Shown here piece after piece: positions 8,456 to 15,226 of a stretch of DNA of 34,465 bases (position 1 is the first letter of the stretch; each line of letters begins with the position of its first letter). The DNA is from Actinomycetes bacterium (GTDB taxonomy: Bacteria > Actinomycetota > Acidimicrobiia > Acidimicrobiales > JAKAOS01): the NCBI GenBank assembly GCA_021795215.1, contig JAJYPS010000018.1, positions 1 through 34,465 on the forward strand. The letters run 5' to 3'. Both the position numbers and the translations under genes were made by a program. The notes beneath the pieces were generated by a model. It made no database searches and was not told where the DNA came from. It saw only the letters and a list, made by a program, of their open reading frames with translations.

Positions 8456-9457
8456 GTGACCGACGCACACGGCATGGCCCCGTCGACTGACCTTACGGTT
8501 ACCTCCTCTGATGCCGCACTCTCCCAGGGCGCCGGAGTGTCCGTCGCCGGCCTAGCACCCGAGCGCCCGACAGGGCCCGAGGGCGCCGTGCCGGCGCGAA
8601 CGTCAGCCCGGGGGGGCGGACGGATGCCGGCTCCCCTGTCGGCTGCCCCGGCGGCCCCCATGCCGGCGGCCATGTCGGCTCTCCTGTCGGCTGCCCCGGC
8701 GGCCCCCATGCCGGCGGCCATGTCGGCTCCCCCGGCGGCCCTTCCGGCGAGGCCCTCCCTGCAGGTGGTATCCCGCGAGGCGGTCTCCCGGCAGGGAATG
8801 CCCCCGAAGGTGACCCGACCGAAGGCGGTGCTGTTCGACCGGGACGGCACGCTCGTCGTGGATGTGCCCTACAACGGCGACCCGTCGAAGGTGCAGCCGA
8901 TGCCGGGCGCGGCCGAGGCGGTGGATCGCCTGAGAACGGCGGGCATACCGGTGGGGGTGGTGTCCAACCAGAGCGGGATCGGACGTGGGCTGCTCACCCC
9001 GAAGCAGGTGGAAGCGGTGAACGACCGGGTGGAGCTGTTGCTGGGACCGTTCGCTGCCTGGGAGACGTGCCCTCACGACGAGGACGCCGGCTGTGCGTGC
9101 CGCAAACCGGCTCCTGGCCTGATCCTGCGAGCTGCCGAGCTGATCGGCGTGGAACCGGCTGCCTGCGCAGTAGTGGGAGACATCGGGTCGGACATGAGAG
9201 CCGCCGCTGCTGCCGGCGCATTGGGCGTGATGGTGCCCACGCCGGCAACCAGACCTGACGAGGTGGCGGCAGCTCCGCTGGTCGCTCCCGACCTCCTGTC
9301 GGCGATCGAGCTACTGCTCGACCTGTCGGCGATCGAGCCACTGCTCGACGGGTCATCGGACGAGGCCGAGCCGGGAAGGCTGGGCGACGGGTCGTCCGCT
9401 GCGTGGAACGCAGGCCAGGCCGCCCTCGCTGCGGAAGGCTTCCCCGGTGTGCGCTGA
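8456..9457 (+). CDS. gmhB: GmhB-like D-glycero-D-manno-heptose bisphosphate phosphatase (HAD-IIIA)
   Basis: The catalytic domain is clear. FDRDGT (127-132) holds the nucleophile and acid Asp, VSNQSGIGRG (169-178) is HAD motif II, the zinc loop CPHDEDAGCACRKP (205-218) has ligands Cys205, His207, Cys213 and Cys215, and GDIGSD (241-246) is the metal-binding motif IV. GmhB removes one phosphate from heptose-1,7-bisphosphate on the route to ADP-heptose. The frame from GTG 8456 adds ~114 Ala/Pro-rich residues with 16-aa repeats; an ATG at 8798 would give a 219-aa protein close to family size. The C-terminus is also extended by a duplicated SAIE-LLD segment. First gene of a five-gene operon, overlapping the GT9 gene by 11 nt. 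Confidence 0.9.
   Translation: MTDAHGMAPSTDLTVTSSDAALSQGAGVSVAGLAPERPTGPEGAVPARTSARGGGRMPAPLSAAPAAPMPAAMSALLSAAPAAPMPAAMSAPPAALPARPSLQVVSREAVSRQGMPPKVTRPKAVLFDRDGTLVVDVPYNGDPSKVQPMPGAAEAVDRLRTAGIPVGVVSNQSGIGRGLLTPKQVEAVNDRVELLLGPFAAWETCPHDEDAGCACRKPAPGLILRAAELIGVEPAACAVVGDIGSDMRAAAAAGALGVMVPTPATRPDEVAAAPLVAPDLLSAIELLLDLSAIEPLLDGSSDEAEPGRLGDGSSAAWNAGQAALAAEGFPGVR
8631..8726 (+). repeat. 48-bp tandem repeat in the 5' part of the phosphatase gene
   Basis: Two 48-bp units (8631-8678 and 8679-8726) are almost identical, differing near the start (CTCCCC against CTCTCC), and a partial third follows. Being a multiple of three they repeat 16 residues (PAAPMPAAMSA-type) without shifting frame. If translation actually starts at 8798 the array lies in the leader. 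Confidence 0.8.
9296..9349 (+). repeat. 27-bp tandem duplication near the 3' end of the phosphatase gene
   Basis: Units 9296-9322 and 9323-9349 (CTGTCGGCGATCGAG-type) differ at one base (CTACTG against CCACTG). They duplicate nine residues, LSAIELLLD / LSAIEPLLD, in frame, after the conserved HAD domain. Confidence 0.8.
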
Positions 9458-10610
9458 GCACGGCGGGTCTGCACCGGGAAGCGGCCCGGTGGTGGCGGTT
9501 TGTCGGCTGGACAACGTGGGCGACGTCCTGCTGGCCGGACCCGCGGTGAGGGCGGTGGCACGTTCCGCGTCGAAGGTGGTGTTCGTGGCGGGACCGAGAG
9601 GCCGGTCGGCGGCGGATCTGCTTCCCGGTGTGGACCAGGTAGTCGAGCTCCATGCCCCGTGGATCGACCCGGATCGGGTACCGGTTCGGAGGCAGGCGTT
9701 GGATGCTGTGGTAGATGAGTTGGCGGCACTCCGGGTGGAACAGGCGCTGATCCTGGGGTCCTTCCACCAGAGCCCCCTGCCGACGGCGTTGCTCCTCCGA
9801 GAGGCCGGCGTGGGGCTGGTCGCGGCGGAGTGCGAGGACTTCCCCGGATCTCTGCTGGACGTGCGTCACAAGGTGCCCGGTGGCATGCACGAGGTGGAGA
9901 GGGCGCTCTCTCTGGCCGCCAGGCTGGGGCATCGCCTCGGTCCGGACGACCGGGGCCGCCTGGCCGTCCGGACCGGCGTCGGCCGGCTTCCCGCGGGACT
10001 GCCGCCCGACCCGTACGTCGTGCTGCACCCCGGTGCGTCGGTACCGGCCCGTAGCTGGCACGCGGCCGGCTATCGGTCGGTAGCGTCGCTCCTGGGGACG
10101 GCGGGCTACGCTGTCGTGGTCACCGGCGGGTCCGGCGAGCAGGATGTGGTGGACGAGGTAAGCCGTGAGACCGGTGTGCTGCCGCTGTGCGGAGCGACCG
10201 ACCTTGCGGGACTGGCGAAGACCCTGGCGGGAGCACGGGCGGTGGTAACGGGCAACACCGGGCCGGCGCACCTGTCGGCGGCCGTCGGTACGCCGGTGGT
10301 GTCGGTGTTCGCCCCGACTGTGCCGTGGAGTCGTTGGCGACCCTACGGCGTGCCGGCAGTCCGGCTGGGCGACCAGGGGATCGCCTGTGCGGGTTGCCGT
10401 GCCCGCACGTGTCCCGTCCCCGGCCATCCCTGCATCGGCGGGGTGACGGCAGAAGACGTGGTGGCAGCTGTGCTGGAGCTGGGCAGCAGGTCTACGTCCC
10501 ACCAGCCTGCATCTGGAGGACACCCCGTGCAGGGATCCTCCGGGCACCTGGCCTCCGATCCCGCCGAAGCGGACGACGGAGGGCATCTGTCCGCCGAGGT
10601 GGCCGTATGA
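9447..10610 (+). CDS. GT9-family (heptosyltransferase-like) glycosyltransferase
   Basis: A 387-aa GT-B protein with the ADP-heptose:LPS heptosyltransferase pattern. The N-terminal VCRLDNVGDVLLAGPAVRA contains the conserved GD-L/T-P-A motif. The donor-side domain has VVLHPGASVPARSW, VVVTGGSGEQ, and VVTGNTGPAHLSAAVGTP, the loop that binds the ADP-heptose diphosphate in WaaC/WaaF. A CAGCRARTCPVPGHPC cluster near residues 312-330 is Cys-rich, as in many GT9 enzymes. The last ~45 residues are low in conservation. The GTG start overlaps the phosphatase gene by 11 nt and the gene ends in an ATGA overlap with the next. Acceptor is unknown; an LPS core is not expected in a monoderm. Confidence 0.9.
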   Translation: MCAEHGGSAPGSGPVVAVCRLDNVGDVLLAGPAVRAVARSASKVVFVAGPRGRSAADLLPGVDQVVELHAPWIDPDRVPVRRQALDAVVDELAALRVEQALILGSFHQSPLPTALLLREAGVGLVAAECEDFPGSLLDVRHKVPGGMHEVERALSLAARLGHRLGPDDRGRLAVRTGVGRLPAGLPPDPYVVLHPGASVPARSWHAAGYRSVASLLGTAGYAVVVTGGSGEQDVVDEVSRETGVLPLCGATDLAGLAKTLAGARAVVTGNTGPAHLSAAVGTPVVSVFAPTVPWSRWRPYGVPAVRLGDQGIACAGCRARTCPVPGHPCIGGVTAEDVVAAVLELGSRSTSHQPASGGHPVQGSSGHLASDPAEADDGGHLSAEVAV

Positions 10611-11542
10611 GGATCATGCTGTGGCACGTGCACGGCTCGTGGACGACCGCCTTCGTCCAGGGCAGCCACCAGTACCTGGTTCCGCGGCTACCCGGAAAGG
10701 GGCCGGACGGCCTCGGCAGGGCGGACACTTGGGACTGGCCGCCGTCGGTGACGGAGATCTCGCCGCAGCAGGCAGCTGCGGAGCACGTGGACCTGATCCT
10801 GCTGCAGAGGGAGCGGGAGCTGGACGGACTGGCGCAGCAGTGGCTGGGTGGCAGGAGGCCGGGAGTCGACTTGCCGGCGGTCTACGTGGAGCACAATGCG
10901 CCCGAGGGACCCGTCAACGCCATGCGGCACCCGGCGGCGGACCGCCCGGGCATCCACGTGGTGCACGTGACGCACTTCAACAAGCTGTTCTGGGACACCG
11001 GATCGAGCCCCGCCACCGTGATCGAGCACGGCGTGGTGGACCCGGGGCCGCTGTACACGGGAGAGCGGCAGAGGGCTGTCGCTGCGATCAACGACGCTCC
11101 CAGCCGCGGGCGGGTGACCGGCACGGACCTGCTGGTCGACATGATGGCGAAGGTACCGACCGACCTGTTCGGGATGCGCAGCGAGCAGCTCGGGGGGAGG
11201 GACGTTCCCCAGTCCCGTCTTCACGCCGAGATGGCCAGGCGGCGTACGTACTTCCATCCTGTCCGCTGGACGTCGCTCGGCTTGAGCCTGATCGAGGCGA
11301 TGACGATCGGCATGCCGGTGGTGGCGGTGGGGACGACGGAGGTGCACGAGGCGGTCCCTCCGCAGGCGGGCGTGGTGTCGACCAGGCCGGACGTTCTCGA
11401 GTCCGCCCTGTGGGCCTACCTGAACGACGCCGACCAGGCGGTGGAGGTGGGCAAGGCGGCGAGGACCGTCGCCTTGGGGCGGTTCGGGCTGGGGCGGTTC
11501 CTCGACGACTGGGACGACCTGTTCAAGCGGGTGACCGGATGA
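10607..11542 (+). CDS. GT1/GT4-like glycosyltransferase
   Basis: The 311-aa product begins MRIMLWHVHGSWTTAF at ATG 10607, which overlaps the preceding stop (ATGA). An apparent longer frame upstream is only a shadow of the GT9 gene. The N-terminal half has ILLQRERELDG and VYVEHNAPEG. The C-terminal half has VIEHGVVDPG and the nucleotide-sugar binding region TSLGLSLIEAMTIGMPVV with an E at the usual E-x7-E position. It is shorter than typical GT4 enzymes (350-400 aa), mostly through a compact middle part (TGTDLLVDMMAKVPTDLFG). Its place between a GT9 and hldE makes it a glycan-assembly enzyme. Donor and linkage cannot be inferred. Confidence 0.85.
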   Translation: MRIMLWHVHGSWTTAFVQGSHQYLVPRLPGKGPDGLGRADTWDWPPSVTEISPQQAAAEHVDLILLQRERELDGLAQQWLGGRRPGVDLPAVYVEHNAPEGPVNAMRHPAADRPGIHVVHVTHFNKLFWDTGSSPATVIEHGVVDPGPLYTGERQRAVAAINDAPSRGRVTGTDLLVDMMAKVPTDLFGMRSEQLGGRDVPQSRLHAEMARRRTYFHPVRWTSLGLSLIEAMTIGMPVVAVGTTEVHEAVPPQAGVVSTRPDVLESALWAYLNDADQAVEVGKAARTVALGRFGLGRFLDDWDDLFKRVTG

Positions 11543-13191
11543 GCCGGATCGTGGTCGTCGGAGACGTGCTTCTGGACGTGGACGTCGCCGGCAGCGTCCG
11601 TCGCCTCTCGCCGGAAGCACCGGTGCCGGTAGTGGAGGATCCGACGGAGCACGTCCGTCCCGGTGGCGCCGGCCTGGCCGCCGTGCTGGCTACGGCCGCT
11701 GCGGACGTGGACGTAGCGCTTGTCACGGCGCTGTGCGACGACCCGGCCGCCCGTTTGCTGCGCGGTCTGCTCGGAGCTGCGGGAGTGGAGCTGTTGGACC
11801 TCGGCACCACCGACCGCACCGCGGAGAAGGTTCGGATCCGCAATGGAGGTCATCACATCGCCCGGCTGGACCGCGGCGTGGCCTCCTCGCGCTCCTCGGG
11901 CGACCTGGACGGCTCTCGGTCGAAGGCGCTGGCACCGCAGGCGATCCTGGTAGCGGACTACGGCCGGGGAGTCACGGAGAACCCGTCGGTGCGGCGGTGG
12001 CTGGAGTGGATGGTCGACGAGCGGGTGCCGGTGGTATGGGATCCGCACGTCAAGGGAGGCCACCCCGTACCAGGCGTTCGTGTGGCTACGCCCAACCGCT
12101 ACGAAGCACGGGCGCTTCACGACGCCCTTTCCGACCGGGAGAGCGCTTACGGCCACACCCTGGCGCCGGCAGGGCCGGAGCGTGGAGACGGTATTGCAGC
12201 CGACACAGCAGCGGCCCGTCGTCTGATGACCGCCTGGAGTGCACGTTCTGTGGCCGTGACGAGGGGAGCTCTCGGCGCCCTGCTGACGGAGGGCGACGGT
12301 CCCCCGCTGGTGATCCAGCCTTGCCGCACCTCCCAGGGGGACACGTGCGGGGCAGGGGACAGCTTCGCCATCGGGGTGGCGCAAGCCCTTGCAGCAGGCG
12401 CTCTGGCTTCCGAGGCGGTGGCTTGGGGAGTGGAGGCTGCGTCGCGGTACGTGGCGGCCGGAGGTCCGGCCAGTGTTTCGGCACCGAACCCGGGCGCAGG
12501 CGGGGCGGTGAGGCTGACCGAGACCACGGGCACGGGCACGGGCACGGGCACGGGCACGGAGGCTCCCCCTGCACCCGGTAGGGTGCAGGTCCGATCACCC
12601 GGCAGAAGCGGTTCACCGGCTGACTTTCGGCCCAACGCACCGGGCCCCGCCTTCAACTCGCTGGCCTCCGAGCCGCCACCACCTGCCAGGTCCCTGTCCG
12701 CTGCCACGTCAGCCGCCGTCGAGCAGGTCCGAGCGGTGCGCCGCCGGGGTGGAACCGTGGTAGCGACCGGAGGCTGCTTCGACGTGCTGCACATCGGCCA
12801 CCTGGAGCTGCTGCGGAACGCCAGGTCGCTGGGCGACCTCCTGGTGGTGCTGGTGAACTCGGACGAGTCGGTGCGGCGGTTGAAGGGCGCCGGGCGGCCG
12901 CTGGTGAACCAGGGCGAGCGCGCGGCACTGCTGGCGGCTCTCGACCCAGTCGACGCCGTGGTCGTGTTCGACGAGGACGATCCCGGCGCCGTGCTGGCAA
13001 AGCTGGAGCCGGATCTGTTCGTGAAGGGCGGCGACTACGCGGGCCGCCGGATCCCCGAGGCTGACGTGCTCGCCGCCTGGGGCGGGAGCGTGGTGACGGT
13101 GCCGTACGTCTCGGGCCGGTCGACCTCCGAGCTGGTGCGCATGATGTCGCCCGAGGTCACTCCCGAGATTCCCGCTTCGGACGTTCGCTGA
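11539..13191 (+). CDS. hldE: Bifunctional heptose-7-phosphate kinase / heptose-1-phosphate adenylyltransferase HldE
   Basis: A 550-aa fusion in the family order. The PfkB kinase domain (about 1-325) has RLSPEAPVPVV (22-32), diagnostic of the RfaE/HldE branch, and the catalytic TSQGDTCGAGDS (264-275). The cytidylyltransferase-like domain (about 395-540) has GGCFDVLHIGHLELL (411-425) with the HxGH signature and VKGGDY near residue 495. The enzyme phosphorylates heptose-7-P at C1, and after GmhB dephosphorylation it adds AMP to make ADP-heptose. The ~70-residue linker contains a Thr-Gly hexanucleotide repeat (12525-12560) and is longer than usual. ATG 11539 overlaps the previous stop by 4 nt. 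The 5-nt gap to the second GT9 keeps it inside the operon. Confidence 0.95.
   Translation: MSRIVVVGDVLLDVDVAGSVRRLSPEAPVPVVEDPTEHVRPGGAGLAAVLATAAADVDVALVTALCDDPAARLLRGLLGAAGVELLDLGTTDRTAEKVRIRNGGHHIARLDRGVASSRSSGDLDGSRSKALAPQAILVADYGRGVTENPSVRRWLEWMVDERVPVVWDPHVKGGHPVPGVRVATPNRYEARALHDALSDRESAYGHTLAPAGPERGDGIAADTAAARRLMTAWSARSVAVTRGALGALLTEGDGPPLVIQPCRTSQGDTCGAGDSFAIGVAQALAAGALASEAVAWGVEAASRYVAAGGPASVSAPNPGAGGAVRLTETTGTGTGTGTGTEAPPAPGRVQVRSPGRSGSPADFRPNAPGPAFNSLASEPPPPARSLSAATSAAVEQVRAVRRRGGTVVATGGCFDVLHIGHLELLRNARSLGDLLVVLVNSDESVRRLKGAGRPLVNQGERAALLAALDPVDAVVVFDEDDPGAVLAKLEPDLFVKGGDYAGRRIPEADVLAAWGGSVVTVPYVSGRSTSELVRMMSPEVTPEIPASDVR
12525..12560 (+). repeat. Hexanucleotide microsatellite in the hldE linker
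   Basis: CACGGG occurs five times in tandem (12525-12554) followed by CACGGA. It encodes an alternating Thr-Gly run (about 329-340) between the kinase and adenylyltransferase domains. Unit gain or loss changes the linker by two residues and leaves the frame intact. Confidence 0.9.
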
Positions 13192-13196
13192 CGGTC

Positions 13197-14267
13197 ATGG
13201 CGGCCGCAGACGGAGACGCCGACCGGCGCCCGCTGCTCGTAGCGCTGCGGCCCCTCGGAGTGGGAGACCTCCTGACCGGGGTCCCGGCACTGCGGGGCCT
13301 TGCCGCCGCGTTCCCTGAGCACAGAAGAGTCCTTGCGGCACCGGCGTACCTCGGCCGGTTGGCCGCACTGTCGGGTGCCGTCGACTCGGTCCACCACGTC
13401 GAAGCGCTGCGACCTCTGCCCGAAGCGCTTCACGGTGCCGACGTGGCGGTGGACCTGCACGGACGTGGGCCGGCAAGCCATCGGATCCTGCTCGCCGCCT
13501 CTCCCGAACGGCTCCTCGCTTTCGAGCGCCACGACATCCCCTGTTCGGAAGGATTTCCACCCTGGTGGCCGGGCGAGCACGAGGTGCGCCGATGGTGCAG
13601 GATGCTGAGGGGACACGGTGTCCCCTGCGACGAAACGGACCTGCACGTCCGTCCCCCGTACGAACCGGCGGTAGCCGAGTGGGACGGTGCCACCCTGATA
13701 CACCCCGGCGCAGCCGCCCGGGCCCGTCGCTGGCCGCCGGACCGCTTCGGGGCCGTCGCGGCCGGCGAGCGTTCGAAGGGCCGCACCGTGGTCGTCACGG
13801 GATCAGCCGGCGAGCGGGGCATCGCTATGGAGGTTGCGGCGACGGCCGGCCTCCCCGCCGAAGCCGTGCTGGCCGGACGGCTGGACCTGGCACAACTGGC
13901 CTCGCTGGTAGCCCAAGTGGGCAGGGTCGTCTGTGGCGACACGGGCGTGGCTCACCTGGCGACCTCCTGCCGCACCCCCTCCGTCGTGCTGTTCGGCCCG
14001 GTCCCGCCCAGCGAATGGGGCCCGCCGCCGAACCCCCGTCACATAGCGCTGTGGAAGGGCGTCCGGGGAGATCCCCACGGCCGTGCGCCCGACGCCGGCC
14101 TTCTCCGGATAGGAGTCGACGAGGTCTTCTCCGCGCTCTCCGATCTGGACCGGTTCAGTCCGGTCCCAGCCGGCCCGGTCCCAGCCGGCCCGGTCCCGAC
14201 AGGTCCGGTCCCGACAGGGCAGGTTCCGCCACGCATGTGTTCCGAAGGCTCCCCAGCCCCTCGATAG
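13197..14267 (+). CDS. Second GT9-family (heptosyltransferase-like) glycosyltransferase
   Basis: A 356-aa GT-B protein. The acceptor half opens with LVALRPLGVGDLLTGVPALRGL. The donor half has TLIHPGAAARARRWPPDRF, VVVTGSAGERG and VVCGDTGVAHLATSCRTPSVVLFGP split across the usual GT9 positions. The conserved fold ends near SALSDLDRF. The remaining ~37 residues are a PVPAG/PVPTG repeat tail encoded by the 15-bp array at 14161-14220. The ATG follows hldE by 5 nt. The 3' end overlaps the convergent FAH-family gene by 113 nt, so the tail may be a recent extension. Two GT9 enzymes in one operon suggest two successive heptose transfers, or transfer to two acceptors. Confidence 0.9.
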   Translation: MAAADGDADRRPLLVALRPLGVGDLLTGVPALRGLAAAFPEHRRVLAAPAYLGRLAALSGAVDSVHHVEALRPLPEALHGADVAVDLHGRGPASHRILLAASPERLLAFERHDIPCSEGFPPWWPGEHEVRRWCRMLRGHGVPCDETDLHVRPPYEPAVAEWDGATLIHPGAAARARRWPPDRFGAVAAGERSKGRTVVVTGSAGERGIAMEVAATAGLPAEAVLAGRLDLAQLASLVAQVGRVVCGDTGVAHLATSCRTPSVVLFGPVPPSEWGPPPNPRHIALWKGVRGDPHGRAPDAGLLRIGVDEVFSALSDLDRFSPVPAGPVPAGPVPTGPVPTGQVPPRMCSEGSPAPR

Positions 14268-15054
14268 TGCTCACCAGCTGCTGGCCGGGCTGCAGGAAGC
14301 GTGGAGGCCTCCTCCACGCGCCGACGCCCGAAGGCGTGCCGGTCAGCAGCACGTCCCCCGGCTCCAGAGGCAGTATCCAACTCAATTCGTGAACCAGCCG
14401 GTCTACGTCGAAGATCATGTCCGACGTGCGAGCGTCCTGCACCACTTCCTCGTCGATCCCGCACACGATGCGCAGGTCGGCAGGCGAACCGCCAGGCAGC
14501 TCGTCCGGAGTCACCAGGGCCGGCCCCAGCGGTGTCAGCCCTGCGAACGTCTTTCCTTGCAGGAACTGGCTCGTCCGGAACTGGAAATCACGGACCGACA
14601 CGTCGTTCGCCACGCAGTAGCCTGCCACCACCTCGTCCGACTGACCCCTCGGGATCCGGTGGCAGTGGCGACCGATCACCACTGCCAGCTCCACCTCCCA
14701 GTCGATCGACCGTGACTGGGACAGGGGCAGGACAAGGGGGTCGTTCGCTCCGCAGAGCGCCGCCGAGAACTTTGCGAACCACGTGGGGAACCGAGGCTCC
14801 TCGACCTGTTGCTCGGCCACGTGGGCTGCGTAGTTGTGCCCTACGCACGCGATCTTCCCGGGGCGGGGGATCACGGGGGCCACATCGTCCGGGTCGGCCT
14901 CCACGGGCGGCCCTCCGTCTGCGGCGATCGACCGCCACTCCGGCTGAGCCAGCAACTCACCTACATCGGAGAATGGGAGCCGCACCGCCGCCGAGCCCAC
15001 GATGCTGGCCGCCGTCGTGGAGCCGTCTCCCATACGCAACGTGACCAGCCTCAT
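14155..15054 (-). CDS. Fumarylacetoacetate hydrolase (FAH)-family protein
   Basis: A 299-aa protein with the C-terminal FAH catalytic domain: IACVGHNYAAHVAE (68-81), the metal-binding WEVELAVVIG (119-128, Glu120/Glu122), YCVANDVSVRDFQ (146-158 with Asp151), SFLQGKTF-like GKTFAGLTPLGP, and LLTGTPSGVG. Family members cleave C-C bonds or decarboxylate/hydrate 2-keto acids in aromatic or sugar-acid breakdown (fumarylpyruvate, acylpyruvate, 2-keto-4-pentenoate types). The exact substrate is not readable. The normal family end is near SLRNTCV; the last ~24 residues (GPGRLGPGRLGPD-type) are read from the antisense of the GT9 repeat tail. AAGGGGGG precedes the ATG. Confidence 0.9.
   Translation of the reverse strand: MRLVTLRMGDGSTTAASIVGSAAVRLPFSDVGELLAQPEWRSIAADGGPPVEADPDDVAPVIPRPGKIACVGHNYAAHVAEQQVEEPRFPTWFAKFSAALCGANDPLVLPLSQSRSIDWEVELAVVIGRHCHRIPRGQSDEVVAGYCVANDVSVRDFQFRTSQFLQGKTFAGLTPLGPALVTPDELPGGSPADLRIVCGIDEEVVQDARTSDMIFDVDRLVHELSWILPLEPGDVLLTGTPSGVGAWRRPPRFLQPGQQLVSTIEGLGSLRNTCVAEPALSGPDLSGPGRLGPGRLGPD
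14161..14220. repeat. 15-bp tandem array inside a convergent gene overlap
   Basis: Four 15-bp units begin at 14161, 14176, 14191 and 14206. The first two are identical (CGGTCCCAGCCGGCC). The last two (CGGTCCCGACAGGTC/GGC) differ at one base. It is translated on both strands: PVPAG/PVPTG in the GT9 tail and GPGRL/GPDLS in the FAH-family tail. Confidence 0.9.
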
Positions 15055-15122
15055 TCGGTGCCCCCCTTCACTCCTCCGGTGCCGCCTTGGTCCGGGGCCG
15101 CCGACGAACCTGCCAACGGCAG

Positions 15123-15165
15123 CGGCCGGCCCGACGGACGCTCGCGGGCGTCGCCGGGCCGGCCG
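15123..15165 (-). terminator. Long GC-rich stem-loop after the 3D-domain gene
   Basis: CGGCCGGCCCG (15123-15133) pairs perfectly with CGGGCCGGCCG (15155-15165), and an inner GACGC/GCGTC pair shortens the loop. It lies ~60 nt downstream of the 3D-domain gene stop and upstream of the FAH-family gene. There is no T tract, so termination here is plausible but unproven. The 172-base gap has no supported gene. Confidence 0.4.
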
Positions 15166-15226
15166 TCTGCACAGACGATCGGATGGGACCGTGGAGCCGC
15201 TGCCACGGCACTCTCGGCCCTGCGGA

